DNA of 64,000 nt from Pigmentiphaga aceris (GTDB taxonomy: Bacteria; Pseudomonadota; Gammaproteobacteria; Burkholderiales; Burkholderiaceae_B), in the NCBI RefSeq assembly GCF_008119665.1, contig NZ_CP043046.1, forward strand, positions 2,108,001 through 2,172,000, read 5' to 3'. Below, in pieces: positions 24,896 through 33,545 of this stretch. A model generated the notes under the pieces. The model made no database searches. It was not told the origin of the DNA and worked only from the letters and a program-made list of their open reading frames with translations. The position numbers and the translations under genes were made by a program. Position 1 is the stretch's first letter. Every line of letters starts with the position of its first letter.

Positions 24896-25304
24896 GAGTG
24901 TCCTTTCTGGCGCAGTACGCATGAATGCCTTGGCTGCATGTACCAGCGTTTGTCTTCTGCGCCTATCTGCGCATTATGCCGATTTTGTCCGGGTTTCAAG
25001 CTTGCCCTGGGCAAAGCCATGAGGAGTCGTGGCGCGCTTGCCGCGTTGTTGCACGGCGGCTGCGTGTCTACACGCAGTCTCCACAAAACGTGCACCGCTG
25101 CACAAGCTTCGATCGTGAAAATCGCTGCAATGCTGGGTCGATGCTGCGTACGCTGCGGGTGCCTCCGATGATTTCCGGCGCTGTGTCCGGTTTCCCCGGG
25201 TGAGTTTGCCTCAGACCGTTTTCTTTCAGATCGCTTGATCGGCCCAATTCTTTCAGCCCAGTTCTTTCAGCCCGATTTCTCCCGCCCCTTCAAGAGCCAT
25301 CGCC
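24896..25304. other. Divergent control region between two-component system and export operon
   Basis: A gap of 409 bases between divergent operons. It contains an inverted repeat CTGCGTGT/ACACGCAG at 25060-25077 with a two-base centre, and a 14-bp direct repeat array at 25243-25284. I found no convincing -35/-10 pair and no coding frame with a ribosome site. The inverted repeat is a possible response-regulator site, but OmpR-family regulators usually bind direct repeats. Confidence 0.5.
25243..25284 (+). repeat. 14-bp tandem repeat in the export-operon leader
   Basis: cccaattctttcag (25243-25256), cccagttctttcag (25257-25270) and the weaker cccgatttctcccg (25271-25284) lie head to tail, ending 20 bases before the first start codon. 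Another TTCTTTCAG occurs at about 25221-25229. As direct repeats they are candidate binding sites for an OmpR-type regulator. Confidence 0.7.
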
Positions 25305-26768
25305 TTGTCTGCCGCCCGTCTCTTGCTCGCTTCGATCGCCGCCGTCGGCCTGTCGGCGCTGGGGGCGTGCGCCAGTGTAGAGCCGGTGGTGCTGCCCAAC
25401 ACCGTGCCCGCTGTCTACCAGCAAGGCGGGGCAGCCAGCCTGAGCGCCGAGCCTGCGCCCGATTTGCGCAGCTGGTGGCAGAGCTTCCACGACCCGGTGC
25501 TCGATGGCCTGGTGTCCCAGGCCCTGGAACAGAATCTGGGCCTGGCCCAGGCACGCAGCCGCTTGCGCCAGGCGCGTCAACTGGCTACGCGTGCCAACGT
25601 GGGTTATCTGCCGGGCGTCAGCTTCAATACCCGCAATGCGCAGGACGCCTCTGCCATCGACACCTTCTTCCAGGCCAGCCTGGACGCCGTGTGGGAATTG
25701 GGCTTGTTCGGTGCGCGCGAAGCCACCCAGATGCAAGGCGAGGGTGCTATTGCAGGCGTCTTGGCCGATACGCAGGCGGCCCGTGTGTCGGTGGTGGCGG
25801 AAGTGGTGCGCAATTATCTCGATCTGCGTGCTGCGCAACAACGGCTGGACGGTATCGATCGGCTGCGCGCATTGGAAACCCGGGCGCTGAGCTTGGAAGA
25901 CGTGCGTGTACGCACCGGCCAGGCTCCGGCCAGCGAGCGCGCGCAGGTGCAGTCACGTCTGGCGCAGCTGGATGCCGAATCTGCCGAGCCACGTGCGGCC
26001 ATTCACGCAGCCGCACAAGGGCTTGCGGTCTTGCTAGGGCGAACCGCGCCCGATGCGCAGTGGTTCGACACTGCTTCCTTGCCGCAGCTGTCCACGCCGT
26101 CGCTTACGCAGGTGCCCGCCGATCTGCTGCGCACACGGCCTGAAATCCGCAAAGCCGAAGCCCATGTGCTGGAAACCGCCGGCGACCTGGGCTTGGCACG
26201 TTCGGCGCTGTATCCGCGTGTGGTGCTGGGCGCGTCCTACCTGTATTCCTACAACGTCACTCAGAACCGTCCGGCGCGATTCAACAATCTGCCGATCATC
26301 GGCCCGGTGATCGACGTACCTTTGTTCGATTGGGGACGCCGCCGCAGCAACGTGGACGCACAGCAAGCTGCGCTGGACGCTGCCCTGCTGGCCTATCGCG
26401 AAGCCTTGGTGGTGGGCGTGGGCGAAACCGAAACCGCGCTGTCTGCATTCGATCAGCAAAGCCGTCGTCTGGCGGATCGCGAACGCGCACTGTCGGTACT
26501 GGATGCTGGCGTTGCCTCGCAACGCGTGTTGCAGCGCCAGGGGCTGTCCAGTGAGTTCGATGGGCTGTCTTTGCAGCGTGCGCGTCGTCAGGCCGAAATG
26601 GACTTGACCGGCGCGCTGGCCTCGCGCGCGCTGGCCTTTGTTGCCTTGTACAAGGCGCTGGGTGGTGCGCCCTTGCCAAGCGATGCGGACATGGCCGATG
26701 TGACCCCGGTAAATACGAACCACCAGCTCGCCACTTCCCAGACTGCAAGCGCCGAGGCAACACCATGA
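25305..26768 (+). CDS. Outer-membrane factor lipoprotein (NodT/OprM type, TolC family)
   Basis: 487-residue outer-membrane channel of a tripartite exporter. It begins at a TTG with a signal peptide ending in the lipobox LGAC (lipidation of Cys22). Two TolC-type OEP repeats follow: DPVLDGLVSQALEQNLGLAQARSRLRQA and, later, LRTRPEIRKAEAHVLETAGDLGLARSALYP, with FDWGRRRSNVDAQQAALDAA. This is the pattern of NodT-family outer-membrane lipoproteins. It overlaps the permease gene by four bases (ATGA) and is the first gene of the nine-gene operon. A missing RND pump and the presence of an FtsX-type ABC permease suggest it pairs with the ABC exporter. Confidence 0.9.
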   Translation: MSAARLLLASIAAVGLSALGACASVEPVVLPNTVPAVYQQGGAASLSAEPAPDLRSWWQSFHDPVLDGLVSQALEQNLGLAQARSRLRQARQLATRANVGYLPGVSFNTRNAQDASAIDTFFQASLDAVWELGLFGAREATQMQGEGAIAGVLADTQAARVSVVAEVVRNYLDLRAAQQRLDGIDRLRALETRALSLEDVRVRTGQAPASERAQVQSRLAQLDAESAEPRAAIHAAAQGLAVLLGRTAPDAQWFDTASLPQLSTPSLTQVPADLLRTRPEIRKAEAHVLETAGDLGLARSALYPRVVLGASYLYSYNVTQNRPARFNNLPIIGPVIDVPLFDWGRRRSNVDAQQAALDAALLAYREALVVGVGETETALSAFDQQSRRLADRERALSVLDAGVASQRVLQRQGLSSEFDGLSLQRARRQAEMDLTGALASRALAFVALYKALGGAPLPSDADMADVTPVNTNHQLATSQTASAEATP

Positions 26769-27901
26769 TCGCACTCGGCCGCAAAACGCTGATCTACGAA
26801 TGGCGTCGGTTCCTGCCGGCCGTGTTGGCGGTGGGATTCTGCGGCGTCTTGCTGGCGGTTCAGGCTGCATTGGTGCTGGGAATTTTTGGCAGTGCGGCAA
26901 TTTATGTCACCGGTTCGTCGGGCGACTTGTGGGCAGGTTACCCAGGCACGCAAAGCGTGAACTTCGGACGCCCGATCGGCCCCGATGTGGAAATGCGACT
27001 GCGCATGGACCCGGAAGTCAGCCGCGTCGAACCCTATGTCTGGGTCGATGGCGACTGGCGCGACCGCAGCAATGCGCACGGTGGCGTGTCGGTATTTGTG
27101 TCCGGCATCGACACGGCACCTGATGCATCCATGTTCTCGCGTTTCCTGTCCGCTGGCAGCCGCGAACTGCTGCGTGTGCCCGGCACCGTCATCGTCGATC
27201 GCGCCGATCTTGAACAGCTTGGCGTCGGACTCGACGGTGTGGGCTGGGTCAATGGTGCCCGGGTGCGGGTGGTGGGTGTGGTCAATGGCCTGCGGGCCTT
27301 GGGCGGGGTGAATGTGCTGGCGTCGCTGGACACGGCGCGCGGCATGGTCAGCGGTCCGGCCCCGGCCGACCTGGCCACGTACTTCGTCGCCCGGCTGCGT
27401 GACCCGCGTCGTGCCGAAGAAGTGCGCGCCCGCATGCACGCCGATTCCGCATTCGGTCCCTTCGAAGTCTGGACCGCGCGTGAATTCGCGCGTCGCTCGC
27501 AGCATTACTGGTTGTTCGGCACTGGTGCAGGTGTTGCCGTGATGTTCATGGCCGGCATCGTATGCCTGGTCGGGGCGGTGATCACCAGCCAGTCCTTGAT
27601 GGCCATGGTGTTGGCATCTACCCGTGAATACGCCACCTTGAACGCCCTGGGTGCGAGCTTTGCCGCACTCAGCCGCGTGGTGCTTGAACAATCGGTATGG
27701 GTGGGAGGCCTGGGAGTGATCGTGGCCACCGCGGCCAGCGCCTTGCTGCTTGCCGTGGCAGCTGGGCGCGATGTACCCGTGGCCATGTCTTTGCAGGTCG
27801 GTTTGATCTGCGGCGGTCTGGTGCTTGGCCTGGCGCTGGTGTCCGGGCTGATTGCCGTGCGTGGTTTATGGCGCGCCGATCCGGCGATGTTGCTGCGATG
27901 A
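26765..27901 (+). CDS. ABC exporter permease, FtsX/MacB/DevC-like
   Basis: 378-residue inner-membrane permease. One membrane segment near the N-terminus (about 17-42), a periplasmic domain (about 45-240), then three membrane segments (about 255-282, 300-328, 338-366) in the FtsX domain, the topology of MacB/DevC/LolC-type permeases. Such transporters do not carry substrate through the membrane but drive periplasmic substrates through a partner channel by mechanotransmission. It lacks a fused ATPase; the next gene supplies it. It overlaps both neighbours by four bases (ATGA). Confidence 0.87.
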   Translation: MIALGRKTLIYEWRRFLPAVLAVGFCGVLLAVQAALVLGIFGSAAIYVTGSSGDLWAGYPGTQSVNFGRPIGPDVEMRLRMDPEVSRVEPYVWVDGDWRDRSNAHGGVSVFVSGIDTAPDASMFSRFLSAGSRELLRVPGTVIVDRADLEQLGVGLDGVGWVNGARVRVVGVVNGLRALGGVNVLASLDTARGMVSGPAPADLATYFVARLRDPRRAEEVRARMHADSAFGPFEVWTAREFARRSQHYWLFGTGAGVAVMFMAGIVCLVGAVITSQSLMAMVLASTREYATLNALGASFAALSRVVLEQSVWVGGLGVIVATAASALLLAVAAGRDVPVAMSLQVGLICGGLVLGLALVSGLIAVRGLWRADPAMLLR

Positions 27902-28827
27902 GTCCCGTGTCGCAACCCGCATTCGGCCACGCCCGGCAAGGTTCACGCGCCGAACCTGTGCTTGCCGCGTCGGTCCTCGCGCCGTTTGCCGATCAGCCGC
28001 CTGCGGCCAGCCTGGAAGCGGTGGGCATCAGCAAGTCCTTCGTCGCTGGCGTGGTGCAGGTGAAGGTGCTGCAAAAGCTGTCCGTCGCCATTTTGCCGGC
28101 CGAGTTGACCTTGGTGTCTGGGCCTTCTGGCTGCGGCAAGAGCACCTTGTTGTCTTTGCTGAGTGGCCTGCAAGCCCCCGACATGGGCACGGTCGAGGCG
28201 TTGGGTCAGTCGCTGTGTGATCTGAACAAACGGGCGCTGGAGCGGTTTCGCCTGCAACACACGGGTTTTGTCTTCCAGGGCTTCAACCTGTTCCCTGCCT
28301 TGACGGCGGTGGAACAGGTGCAGTTACCGCTGGGCTATCTGGGTATGTCTGACCGGCAGGCGCTGGAACGTGCCATGTCTGCACTGGATGAGGTTGGCAT
28401 GACACATCGGGCGCAACTGCGTCCTGCGCAATTGTCGGGCGGCGAGAAGCAGCGCATTGCGATTGCGCGCGCACTAGCCAAGGAACCGCAGCTGCTGTTT
28501 GCTGACGAGCCAACCAGCGCGCTCGATGCGGAAAACGGGCAGAACGTGATCGACATTCTGCATCGCATTGCGCGCCGGCATGGCACGACCGTGGTGTGTG
28601 TCAGCCATGACCCGCGACTGGTGCGGCACGCCGATCGCGTGCTGAGCATGGAAGACGGTGCAATCCGCAGCGACTGGCGGCCGGGCATGCCGGGCAATCC
28701 AGTGGCTTATCCAATGACGCCGATGTCGCCGATGCCTGGCAATGGCGCATTGAATGTGGTTGGGCATTCGTCGGTTGATGCACCGCCATCCACCCAATAC
28801 CACTCTGACAAAGGCCGTCAGGCATGA
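27898..28827 (+). CDS. ABC exporter ATP-binding protein (LolD/MacB type)
   Basis: 309-residue ATPase. ATG 27898 overlaps the permease stop (ATGA). After about 45 linker residues comes a complete nucleotide-binding domain: Walker A SGPSGCGKSTLL, Q-loop VFQGFNLFPALT, signature LSGGEKQRIAIARAL, Walker B LLFADEPTSALD and the H-loop VVCVSHDPRL. The closest family is the MacB/LolD/DevA type that pairs with FtsX-like permeases. A C-terminal tail of about 55 residues, rich in Pro, Met and Gly, is not typical of the family. It acts with the permease, fusion protein and outer-membrane factor of this operon. Confidence 0.93.
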   Translation: MSPVSQPAFGHARQGSRAEPVLAASVLAPFADQPPAASLEAVGISKSFVAGVVQVKVLQKLSVAILPAELTLVSGPSGCGKSTLLSLLSGLQAPDMGTVEALGQSLCDLNKRALERFRLQHTGFVFQGFNLFPALTAVEQVQLPLGYLGMSDRQALERAMSALDEVGMTHRAQLRPAQLSGGEKQRIAIARALAKEPQLLFADEPTSALDAENGQNVIDILHRIARRHGTTVVCVSHDPRLVRHADRVLSMEDGAIRSDWRPGMPGNPVAYPMTPMSPMPGNGALNVVGHSSVDAPPSTQYHSDKGRQA

Positions 28828-29759
28828 AGTCACTATTTTTGCGACTCGGTTTGCGACTCGGCACAGTACCCCTGGCGCTGCTTGCGGCGGCGGTGCTGAC
28901 CGGCTGCTTCGACGGGGCGGGTGCACGCAACGCACGCGCTGCCGTGCCCACGGCCGCTGCGCCCGTTGCCTACGCGGCGGTTGCGCGTGGCAAGGTCGAT
29001 GTCGAAGGTGGCTTGCTGGAACTCGGCACGACCGAAGAAGGACAAGTGGAAAGCGTGGCGGTGAAAGAGGGTGCGCGGGTTGCGAAGGGCGATGTCCTGT
29101 TCCACCTGGGTACCCAGGACGCACAGCTGGAAGTCGACCTGGCCCAGGCCGAACTGCGCCGCACCGAAGCCGCCTTGCGGGTACAGGGTGCCGGCATGCC
29201 CGCCGCCCGCCAGACTGCGCAGCGCCTGGGCGAAGCCGCGCGCGCGGGTGCCAGCGACCAGCAGCGTGCCGACGACGCAACGCGCCATGTGCAGGAAATT
29301 GCTGAATCCGTGACGCTTGCGCAGGCCGATGTCGCGATTGCCCGTCAGCGTCTGAGCCTGGCGCGTCATCGTCTGGAACGCCGCACGGTGCGGGCTCCGC
29401 AGGCAGGCACCGTGCTGTCGCTGTATGTGCAGCCCGGCAGCATGGTGGGCACGCGCGCCAGCCGTCCCTTGATGGTGTTGTTGCCAGACCGGCCGCTGAT
29501 CGTGCGCGCTGAGGTCAACGAGAGTTTTGTCGGACGACTGAAACCGGGCATGCGTGCCGAGGTGGCAGTGGTGTCGGACACGCGTGGTGCCCCCATTGCC
29601 GGCCAATTGGCGCGGGTCGGGCAGACCTTTTCCCCAAGCCGCCTGGATGACGACGCCGCCTTGCGCGCCAACGTCCGGGTAGTCGAAAGCGTCGTGGTGT
29701 TTACCGGGCCTGCCGCATTGCGCATCGGCCAGAACGTACAGGTGACTTTTTATGATTGA
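28824..29759 (+). CDS. Periplasmic membrane-fusion lipoprotein (HlyD family)
   Basis: 311-residue adaptor joining the inner-membrane ABC exporter to the outer-membrane factor. The signal peptide ends in lipobox LTGC (Cys29). A lipoyl/biotinyl half-motif GQVESVAVKEGARVAKGDVLFHLG, a coiled-coil helical hairpin (about 95-180), and the second half RTVRAPQAGTVLSLYVQPGSMVG are followed by a beta-barrel domain. The gene overlaps the ATPase gene by four bases and the next gene by eight. The protein is short for an adaptor, so its coiled-coil hairpin may be limited in reach. Confidence 0.88.
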   Translation: MKSLFLRLGLRLGTVPLALLAAAVLTGCFDGAGARNARAAVPTAAAPVAYAAVARGKVDVEGGLLELGTTEEGQVESVAVKEGARVAKGDVLFHLGTQDAQLEVDLAQAELRRTEAALRVQGAGMPAARQTAQRLGEAARAGASDQQRADDATRHVQEIAESVTLAQADVAIARQRLSLARHRLERRTVRAPQAGTVLSLYVQPGSMVGTRASRPLMVLLPDRPLIVRAEVNESFVGRLKPGMRAEVAVVSDTRGAPIAGQLARVGQTFSPSRLDDDAALRANVRVVESVVVFTGPAALRIGQNVQVTFYD

Positions 29760-30480
29760 ACAAACACTCTCCCGCATGAACCCGGCCGCGACGCCCGTGC
29801 AACTGGACGCCGATTCCCCGTGGATCGTGCAATGCGACTTCGACGGCACGATCAGCCTGCGTGACGTGACCGACACCTTGCTGCAACGCTTTGCCAAGCC
29901 CGGCTGGGAAGACCTGGAAGCCGCCTGGGAGCTGGGTGAGATCGGGTCGCGCGAATGCATGGCCGGGCAGATTGCCCTGCTGGACATGAGTGCCGAAGAG
30001 ATGGAAGCCCATTTGCAAGGCATCGCCATCGACCCGCACTTTGCCGACTTCGTGGCCTTGGCGCGCAAGCTGGGTGCGCCGGTGCAGGTGGTCAGCGACG
30101 GCATGGACCTGGTGATCCGTTACCTGCTGGGCCTGATCGGCCTGGACGATCTGCCGGTGATCGCCAATCGTCTGGTGCAAGTGGGCGAACGCAGCTGGCG
30201 GCTGGACTTCCCGTATGCGTCGGAAGACTGCAAGCGGGCCAGCGGCAACTGCAAGTGCGAGCGTCTGGCCGAGCAACTGCAGCACCATGAACACGTGCTG
30301 TTCGTGGGCGACAGCACCTCGGATTTCTGCGTGTCTGGCCAAGCCAGCTTTGTGCTTGCCAAGTACCGCCTGATCGATCACTGCGTGGACAACGACATCG
30401 ACCACGCGCCCATTCAGGGCTTCGACGACGCGATTCGTCTGCTGCCTGCCCTGATTGCTCACGAGCGAGTCACAGCATGA
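29752..30480 (+). CDS. HAD-IB phosphatase, MtnX/SerB-like
   Basis: 242-residue soluble phosphatase. Motif I is VQCDFDGTISLRDVTD, motif II VVSDGMD, and motif IV VGDSTSDFCVS; the cap insert is the short IB type, as in MtnX and SerB (phosphoserine phosphatase). It contains a cluster ASEDCKRASGNCKCER that resembles the conserved Cys-containing loop of MtnX-like phosphatases. It overlaps the fusion-protein gene by eight bases and the next gene by four. Its presence inside an exporter operon implies a phosphorylated intermediate in a small pathway rather than methionine salvage, for which no other gene is present. Confidence 0.87.
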   Translation: MIEQTLSRMNPAATPVQLDADSPWIVQCDFDGTISLRDVTDTLLQRFAKPGWEDLEAAWELGEIGSRECMAGQIALLDMSAEEMEAHLQGIAIDPHFADFVALARKLGAPVQVVSDGMDLVIRYLLGLIGLDDLPVIANRLVQVGERSWRLDFPYASEDCKRASGNCKCERLAEQLQHHEHVLFVGDSTSDFCVSGQASFVLAKYRLIDHCVDNDIDHAPIQGFDDAIRLLPALIAHERVTA

Positions 30481-31322
30481 GCATCGTCGACAACGAATTT
30501 GTGCTGGAAGGCGGCCGTACCGGCGTGATGCTGATCCACGGCCTGACCGGCACGCCCAACGAGATGCGTGTGGTGGCCAAGGGCCTGCACCGCGCGGGGT
30601 TCACGGTGTATTGCGTGCAACTGGCCGGGCATTGCGGCACAGAAGAAGACCTGTTGGCCACCACTTGGCGCGACTGGTATGCCAGCGTCGAAGCCGGAGC
30701 AGAGCGCCTGAAAAAACGGGTCGACAACCTGTTCGTCGGTGGTCTGTCGATGGGGGCCTTGCTGGCCTTGCGGCTGGCCGCGCAACGGCCCGACCTGGTT
30801 GATGGCGTGGCGGCTTACGCCACCATGTTCCGCCACGACGGCTGGAGCATGCCCGCGTTCACGCGCCTGGCATTCCTGCTGCCGGTGTTCCGCGCACTGG
30901 GCATCGGACGGCACCGCAGCTTCCTGGAACAGCCACCTTACGGCATCAAGGACGAAAACCTGCGCAAGCGCATCGTGGCGCAGATGCAGTCGGGCGACAG
31001 CAGCGCGGCCGGACTGCCGGGCAACCCCTGGTGGGCCGTGGCCGAGATGAGCGTGTTGTCGTCAACGGTACGACGCCAGCTGCGCGACATTCAGTCGCCA
31101 TGCCTGGTGGTCCATGCCACGGAAGACGACGTGGCCAGCCTGCGCAATGCGGAATTGATCGCGCGACGTGTCACGCAGGCACCGGTGGAAATGCTGTTGT
31201 TGAAAGACAGTTATCACATGGTCACCATCGACCGCGAGCGGCGCACCGTGATCAATAAGACCATTGAGTTCATCAACCGCATCGTCGACGAAAAAGGCAA
31301 GGCCATGGGGGCGGCGGCATGA
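30477..31322 (+). CDS. Alpha/beta hydrolase, carboxylesterase/monoacylglycerol-lipase-like
   Basis: 281-residue serine hydrolase without a signal peptide. The oxyanion motif is LIHGLTGTPNEM, the nucleophile elbow VGGLSMGALL, an acid residue lies in VVHATEDDVASL, and the catalytic histidine in LKDSYHMVTIDRER. The pattern matches Est30/YvaK-type carboxylesterases and bacterial monoacylglycerol lipases, which favour acyl esters. It overlaps the HAD phosphatase gene (ATGA) and the first SMR gene (ATGA). In this context an acyl-ester or lipid-linked substrate is plausible but not shown. Confidence 0.87.
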   Translation: MSIVDNEFVLEGGRTGVMLIHGLTGTPNEMRVVAKGLHRAGFTVYCVQLAGHCGTEEDLLATTWRDWYASVEAGAERLKKRVDNLFVGGLSMGALLALRLAAQRPDLVDGVAAYATMFRHDGWSMPAFTRLAFLLPVFRALGIGRHRSFLEQPPYGIKDENLRKRIVAQMQSGDSSAAGLPGNPWWAVAEMSVLSSTVRRQLRDIQSPCLVVHATEDDVASLRNAELIARRVTQAPVEMLLLKDSYHMVTIDRERRTVINKTIEFINRIVDEKGKAMGAAA

Positions 31323-31699
31323 GCACTGAGTTGAGCACCGGCATGCCGGCCATCGCCATCGTGCTGTGGATTGCCAACGTGCTGGTCGACAGTGGCGGGC
31401 AGCTTGCCTTCAAGGCGGCTGCCGGTGACCCCGATGCAGGGGCAGGTGTGGCGCGCTGGAAGTGGATGTTGGCGCGGCGTTGGATCTGGGTTGGCATTGC
31501 CTGCTATGTGGCCGAGTTCGTGCTGTGGTTGTCCTTCCTGTCGCTGGTGCCGCTGTCTGAAGGCGTGCTGTTGGGTTCGATCAACATCGTGGCCATCATG
31601 ATCGCCGGGCGCTACTGGTTTGCCGAAAAACTGACGCGCCTGCGGGTGGCGGGCATGGTGTTGATTTCAATCGGTGTTGCCGTCGTGGGGCTTCAGTAA
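31319..31699 (+). CDS. SMR/EamA-type small membrane protein 1 (ArnE-like)
   Basis: 126-residue inner-membrane protein with four predicted helices (about 8-30, 52-75, 80-98, 104-124). The pattern LDxGGQLxFKxAA near the N-terminus and PLSEGVLLGSINIVAIMIAG resemble EmrE and ArnE/ArnF flippase subunits. It is directly followed by a second such gene, whose start shares a base with its stop. Tandem four-helix genes are the arrangement seen for ArnE-ArnF, which flip undecaprenyl-linked aminoarabinose, and for paired SMR transporters. A substrate for this pair is unknown. Confidence 0.82.
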   Translation: MSTELSTGMPAIAIVLWIANVLVDSGGQLAFKAAAGDPDAGAGVARWKWMLARRWIWVGIACYVAEFVLWLSFLSLVPLSEGVLLGSINIVAIMIAGRYWFAEKLTRLRVAGMVLISIGVAVVGLQ

Positions 31700-32151
31700 T
31701 GCGCCGTTTTTACCTGCTTGGTTTTCTGGCGCTGATGGCTTTCGATACCCTGGCCCAGATCAGCTTCAAATACGCTGCTACCCAGGCCTTGCCGCTTGAA
31801 TTCTCGGCCGACTGGTTGCTGCGTGTGTTTGGCCAGCCCTGGATTTACGGTGCCTTCGTGGGCTACATCGGCGCGTTCTTCGCGTGGATGACGCTGCTTC
31901 AGCACGCCCCCATCGGGCCTGCGTTTGCTGCGTCCCACCTGGAACTGGTGTCGGTCATGCTGCTGTCCGTCTACCTGTTCGATGAACGTATCGGGCCGTG
32001 GCAAGTGGTTGGCGCATTGACGATCATCGCCGGCATTGTCTGCCTGGCCTTGGGTGAGGCCGAGCTTGGCGGCGAAGCAGGCGACAGCGTGCCGCCAGCC
32101 CCTGCCCACGGAACCAGTTCACGTACCCATGCCGACGGTCACGCCCACTAG
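31699..32151 (+). CDS. SMR/EamA-type small membrane protein 2 (ArnF-like) with His-rich tail
   Basis: 150-residue partner of the upstream SMR protein, also with four helices (about 3-22, 38-65, 70-92, 98-118). The conserved membrane string GPAFAASHLELVSVMLLSVYLFDERI matches the EamA/SMR repeat. The start overlaps the upstream stop (TAATG). A C-terminal soluble tail of about 30 residues ends with several histidines (THADGHAH), unlike typical SMR proteins. The last 23 bases overlap the following aminotransferase gene. Confidence 0.82.
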   Translation: MRRFYLLGFLALMAFDTLAQISFKYAATQALPLEFSADWLLRVFGQPWIYGAFVGYIGAFFAWMTLLQHAPIGPAFAASHLELVSVMLLSVYLFDERIGPWQVVGALTIIAGIVCLALGEAELGGEAGDSVPPAPAHGTSSRTHADGHAH

Positions 32152-33538
32152 ACCGGGTTTCGACCTGCCCCCGACTGCGGGGCTGCCGCTGACGCTGAGT
32201 GATTTGTTGCCCGGCGGGGCGTCGTCCTGGACCGGCGAGCGAGGTGCCGACAGCCTGGAAGATGGGTTGGTGGACATGCTTGGGCTGCCAAATGTGCAGA
32301 TCACCTGTTCGGGTACGGCCGCGTTGGTGATTGCATTGACGGCGCTGAGACGCCTTGGGGCGCGACCTGAGGCCTGGTCTAACTCACGGTCTCATTCACG
32401 CCCCCAATCACGGCATGGCGTACTCCAGCAAGAGTCTGAAACCGGCCCGCATGCTGGGTTTGCTGCCGCATCTACAGGCGTTATGCATCAGGACAGTGAG
32501 CGACGCGTCGTCGTTGTGCCTGCCTACACCTGTCCGCTGGTAGCCTTGGCAGTGGCCCATTGCGGACTCGAATTGCGTGTGTGTGAACTGTTGCCAGACA
32601 GTCTGGACATGGACCCGGCGCACTTGTCCCAGCTGTGTGATGCCAACACGCTGGCGGTGATTCCCACCCACTTGGCGGGGCGCATTGCCGATGTGCCTAC
32701 GGCTTGTCGAATTGCCCACGCGTTTGATGCGTGGGTCATCGAAGACGCTGCGCAGGCCCTGGGTGCCACGGTGGAAGGGCGATCAGTCGGCCTGCAGGGC
32801 GACGTGGCATTTTTCAGTCTTGCCGTCGGCAAAGGACTGACCATGTTCGAAGGCGGCGTGCTGTTCACGGCGCACGATGCCCTGCGTGCGCCTTTGCATA
32901 ACGCGGCGTCTACAGAAGCGCCTGCACGTATTGGCTGGGAGCTGCGCCGAAGCGTGGAATTGCTGGGCTATGCCGCCTTGTATCGGCCAGCCGGTTTGCG
33001 TCTGGCTTATGGCCGACCCTTGCGGCGTGACCTGGCGCGACATGACTGGATTGCGGCGGCGGGCGACGAATTCGATCTGGATATTCCACTGCATCGCCCC
33101 GGCGCATGGCGGCAATCCGTGGCGCGTCGGGCATTGATGCGTTTGCCTGGCTTCCTGGTGCAGACGGCGCAAGGTGCAGCACGATGGCGTGCGTGTCTGC
33201 AAAATATCGCCGGACTGACGTGCATGGGTGACGCAGCGGGGCAGGGCGTCTGGCCCGTGATGCTGGTATTGCTGCCTGACCAGACGGTGCGCGATGCCGT
33301 GTTGAATCGTCTGTGGGGCAGTGGCTATGGGCTGAGCCTGCCCTTTGTCCATACCTTGCCTGATTATGCGTATCTGCGAGCCGTGGTGCCTGCCGCTGAA
33401 TCTGACGCGCTGCCTAACGCGCGCGCTTTGGCCGGACGTTTGCTGGCGATCGGCAACAGCCCGTGGGTGACGGATGCCGATCGAACGGTGGTGTGCGAGG
33501 TGCTGAAAGAAGCGCTGGCAGCGGCTGTGCGCGGATAA
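32129..33538 (+). CDS. DegT/DnrJ/EryC1/StrS-family PLP aminotransferase with internal insertion
   Basis: 469-residue aminotransferase of the sugar-aminotransferase (ArnB/DegT) family. Residues SGT (61-63) open the cofactor pocket, PAYTCPLVALAV lies in the substrate region, Asp206 in VIEDAAQALGA contacts the pyridine nitrogen, and Lys235 in LAVGKGLTMFEGG is the Schiff-base lysine. Start at ATG 32129 (the frame is open further up) overlaps the SMR2 gene. An insertion of about 45 residues (79-126), with a tandem SNSR-SHSR-PQSR repeat and no family counterpart, interrupts the fold between the first helix and PAYTCP. The C-terminal part also diverges from sugar aminotransferases, so the substrate may be an amine or amino acid rather than a nucleotide sugar. 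Confidence 0.85.
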   Translation: MPTVTPTRPGFDLPPTAGLPLTLSDLLPGGASSWTGERGADSLEDGLVDMLGLPNVQITCSGTAALVIALTALRRLGARPEAWSNSRSHSRPQSRHGVLQQESETGPHAGFAAASTGVMHQDSERRVVVVPAYTCPLVALAVAHCGLELRVCELLPDSLDMDPAHLSQLCDANTLAVIPTHLAGRIADVPTACRIAHAFDAWVIEDAAQALGATVEGRSVGLQGDVAFFSLAVGKGLTMFEGGVLFTAHDALRAPLHNAASTEAPARIGWELRRSVELLGYAALYRPAGLRLAYGRPLRRDLARHDWIAAAGDEFDLDIPLHRPGAWRQSVARRALMRLPGFLVQTAQGAARWRACLQNIAGLTCMGDAAGQGVWPVMLVLLPDQTVRDAVLNRLWGSGYGLSLPFVHTLPDYAYLRAVVPAAESDALPNARALAGRLLAIGNSPWVTDADRTVVCEVLKEALAAAVRG

Positions 33539-33545
33539 TCTTTGC

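Noticed and set aside
24923..25304. Open frames in the region between the two-component system and the exporter
   Set aside because: No ribosome site or recognisable protein, and reading frames overlap on both strands, so treated as control region.
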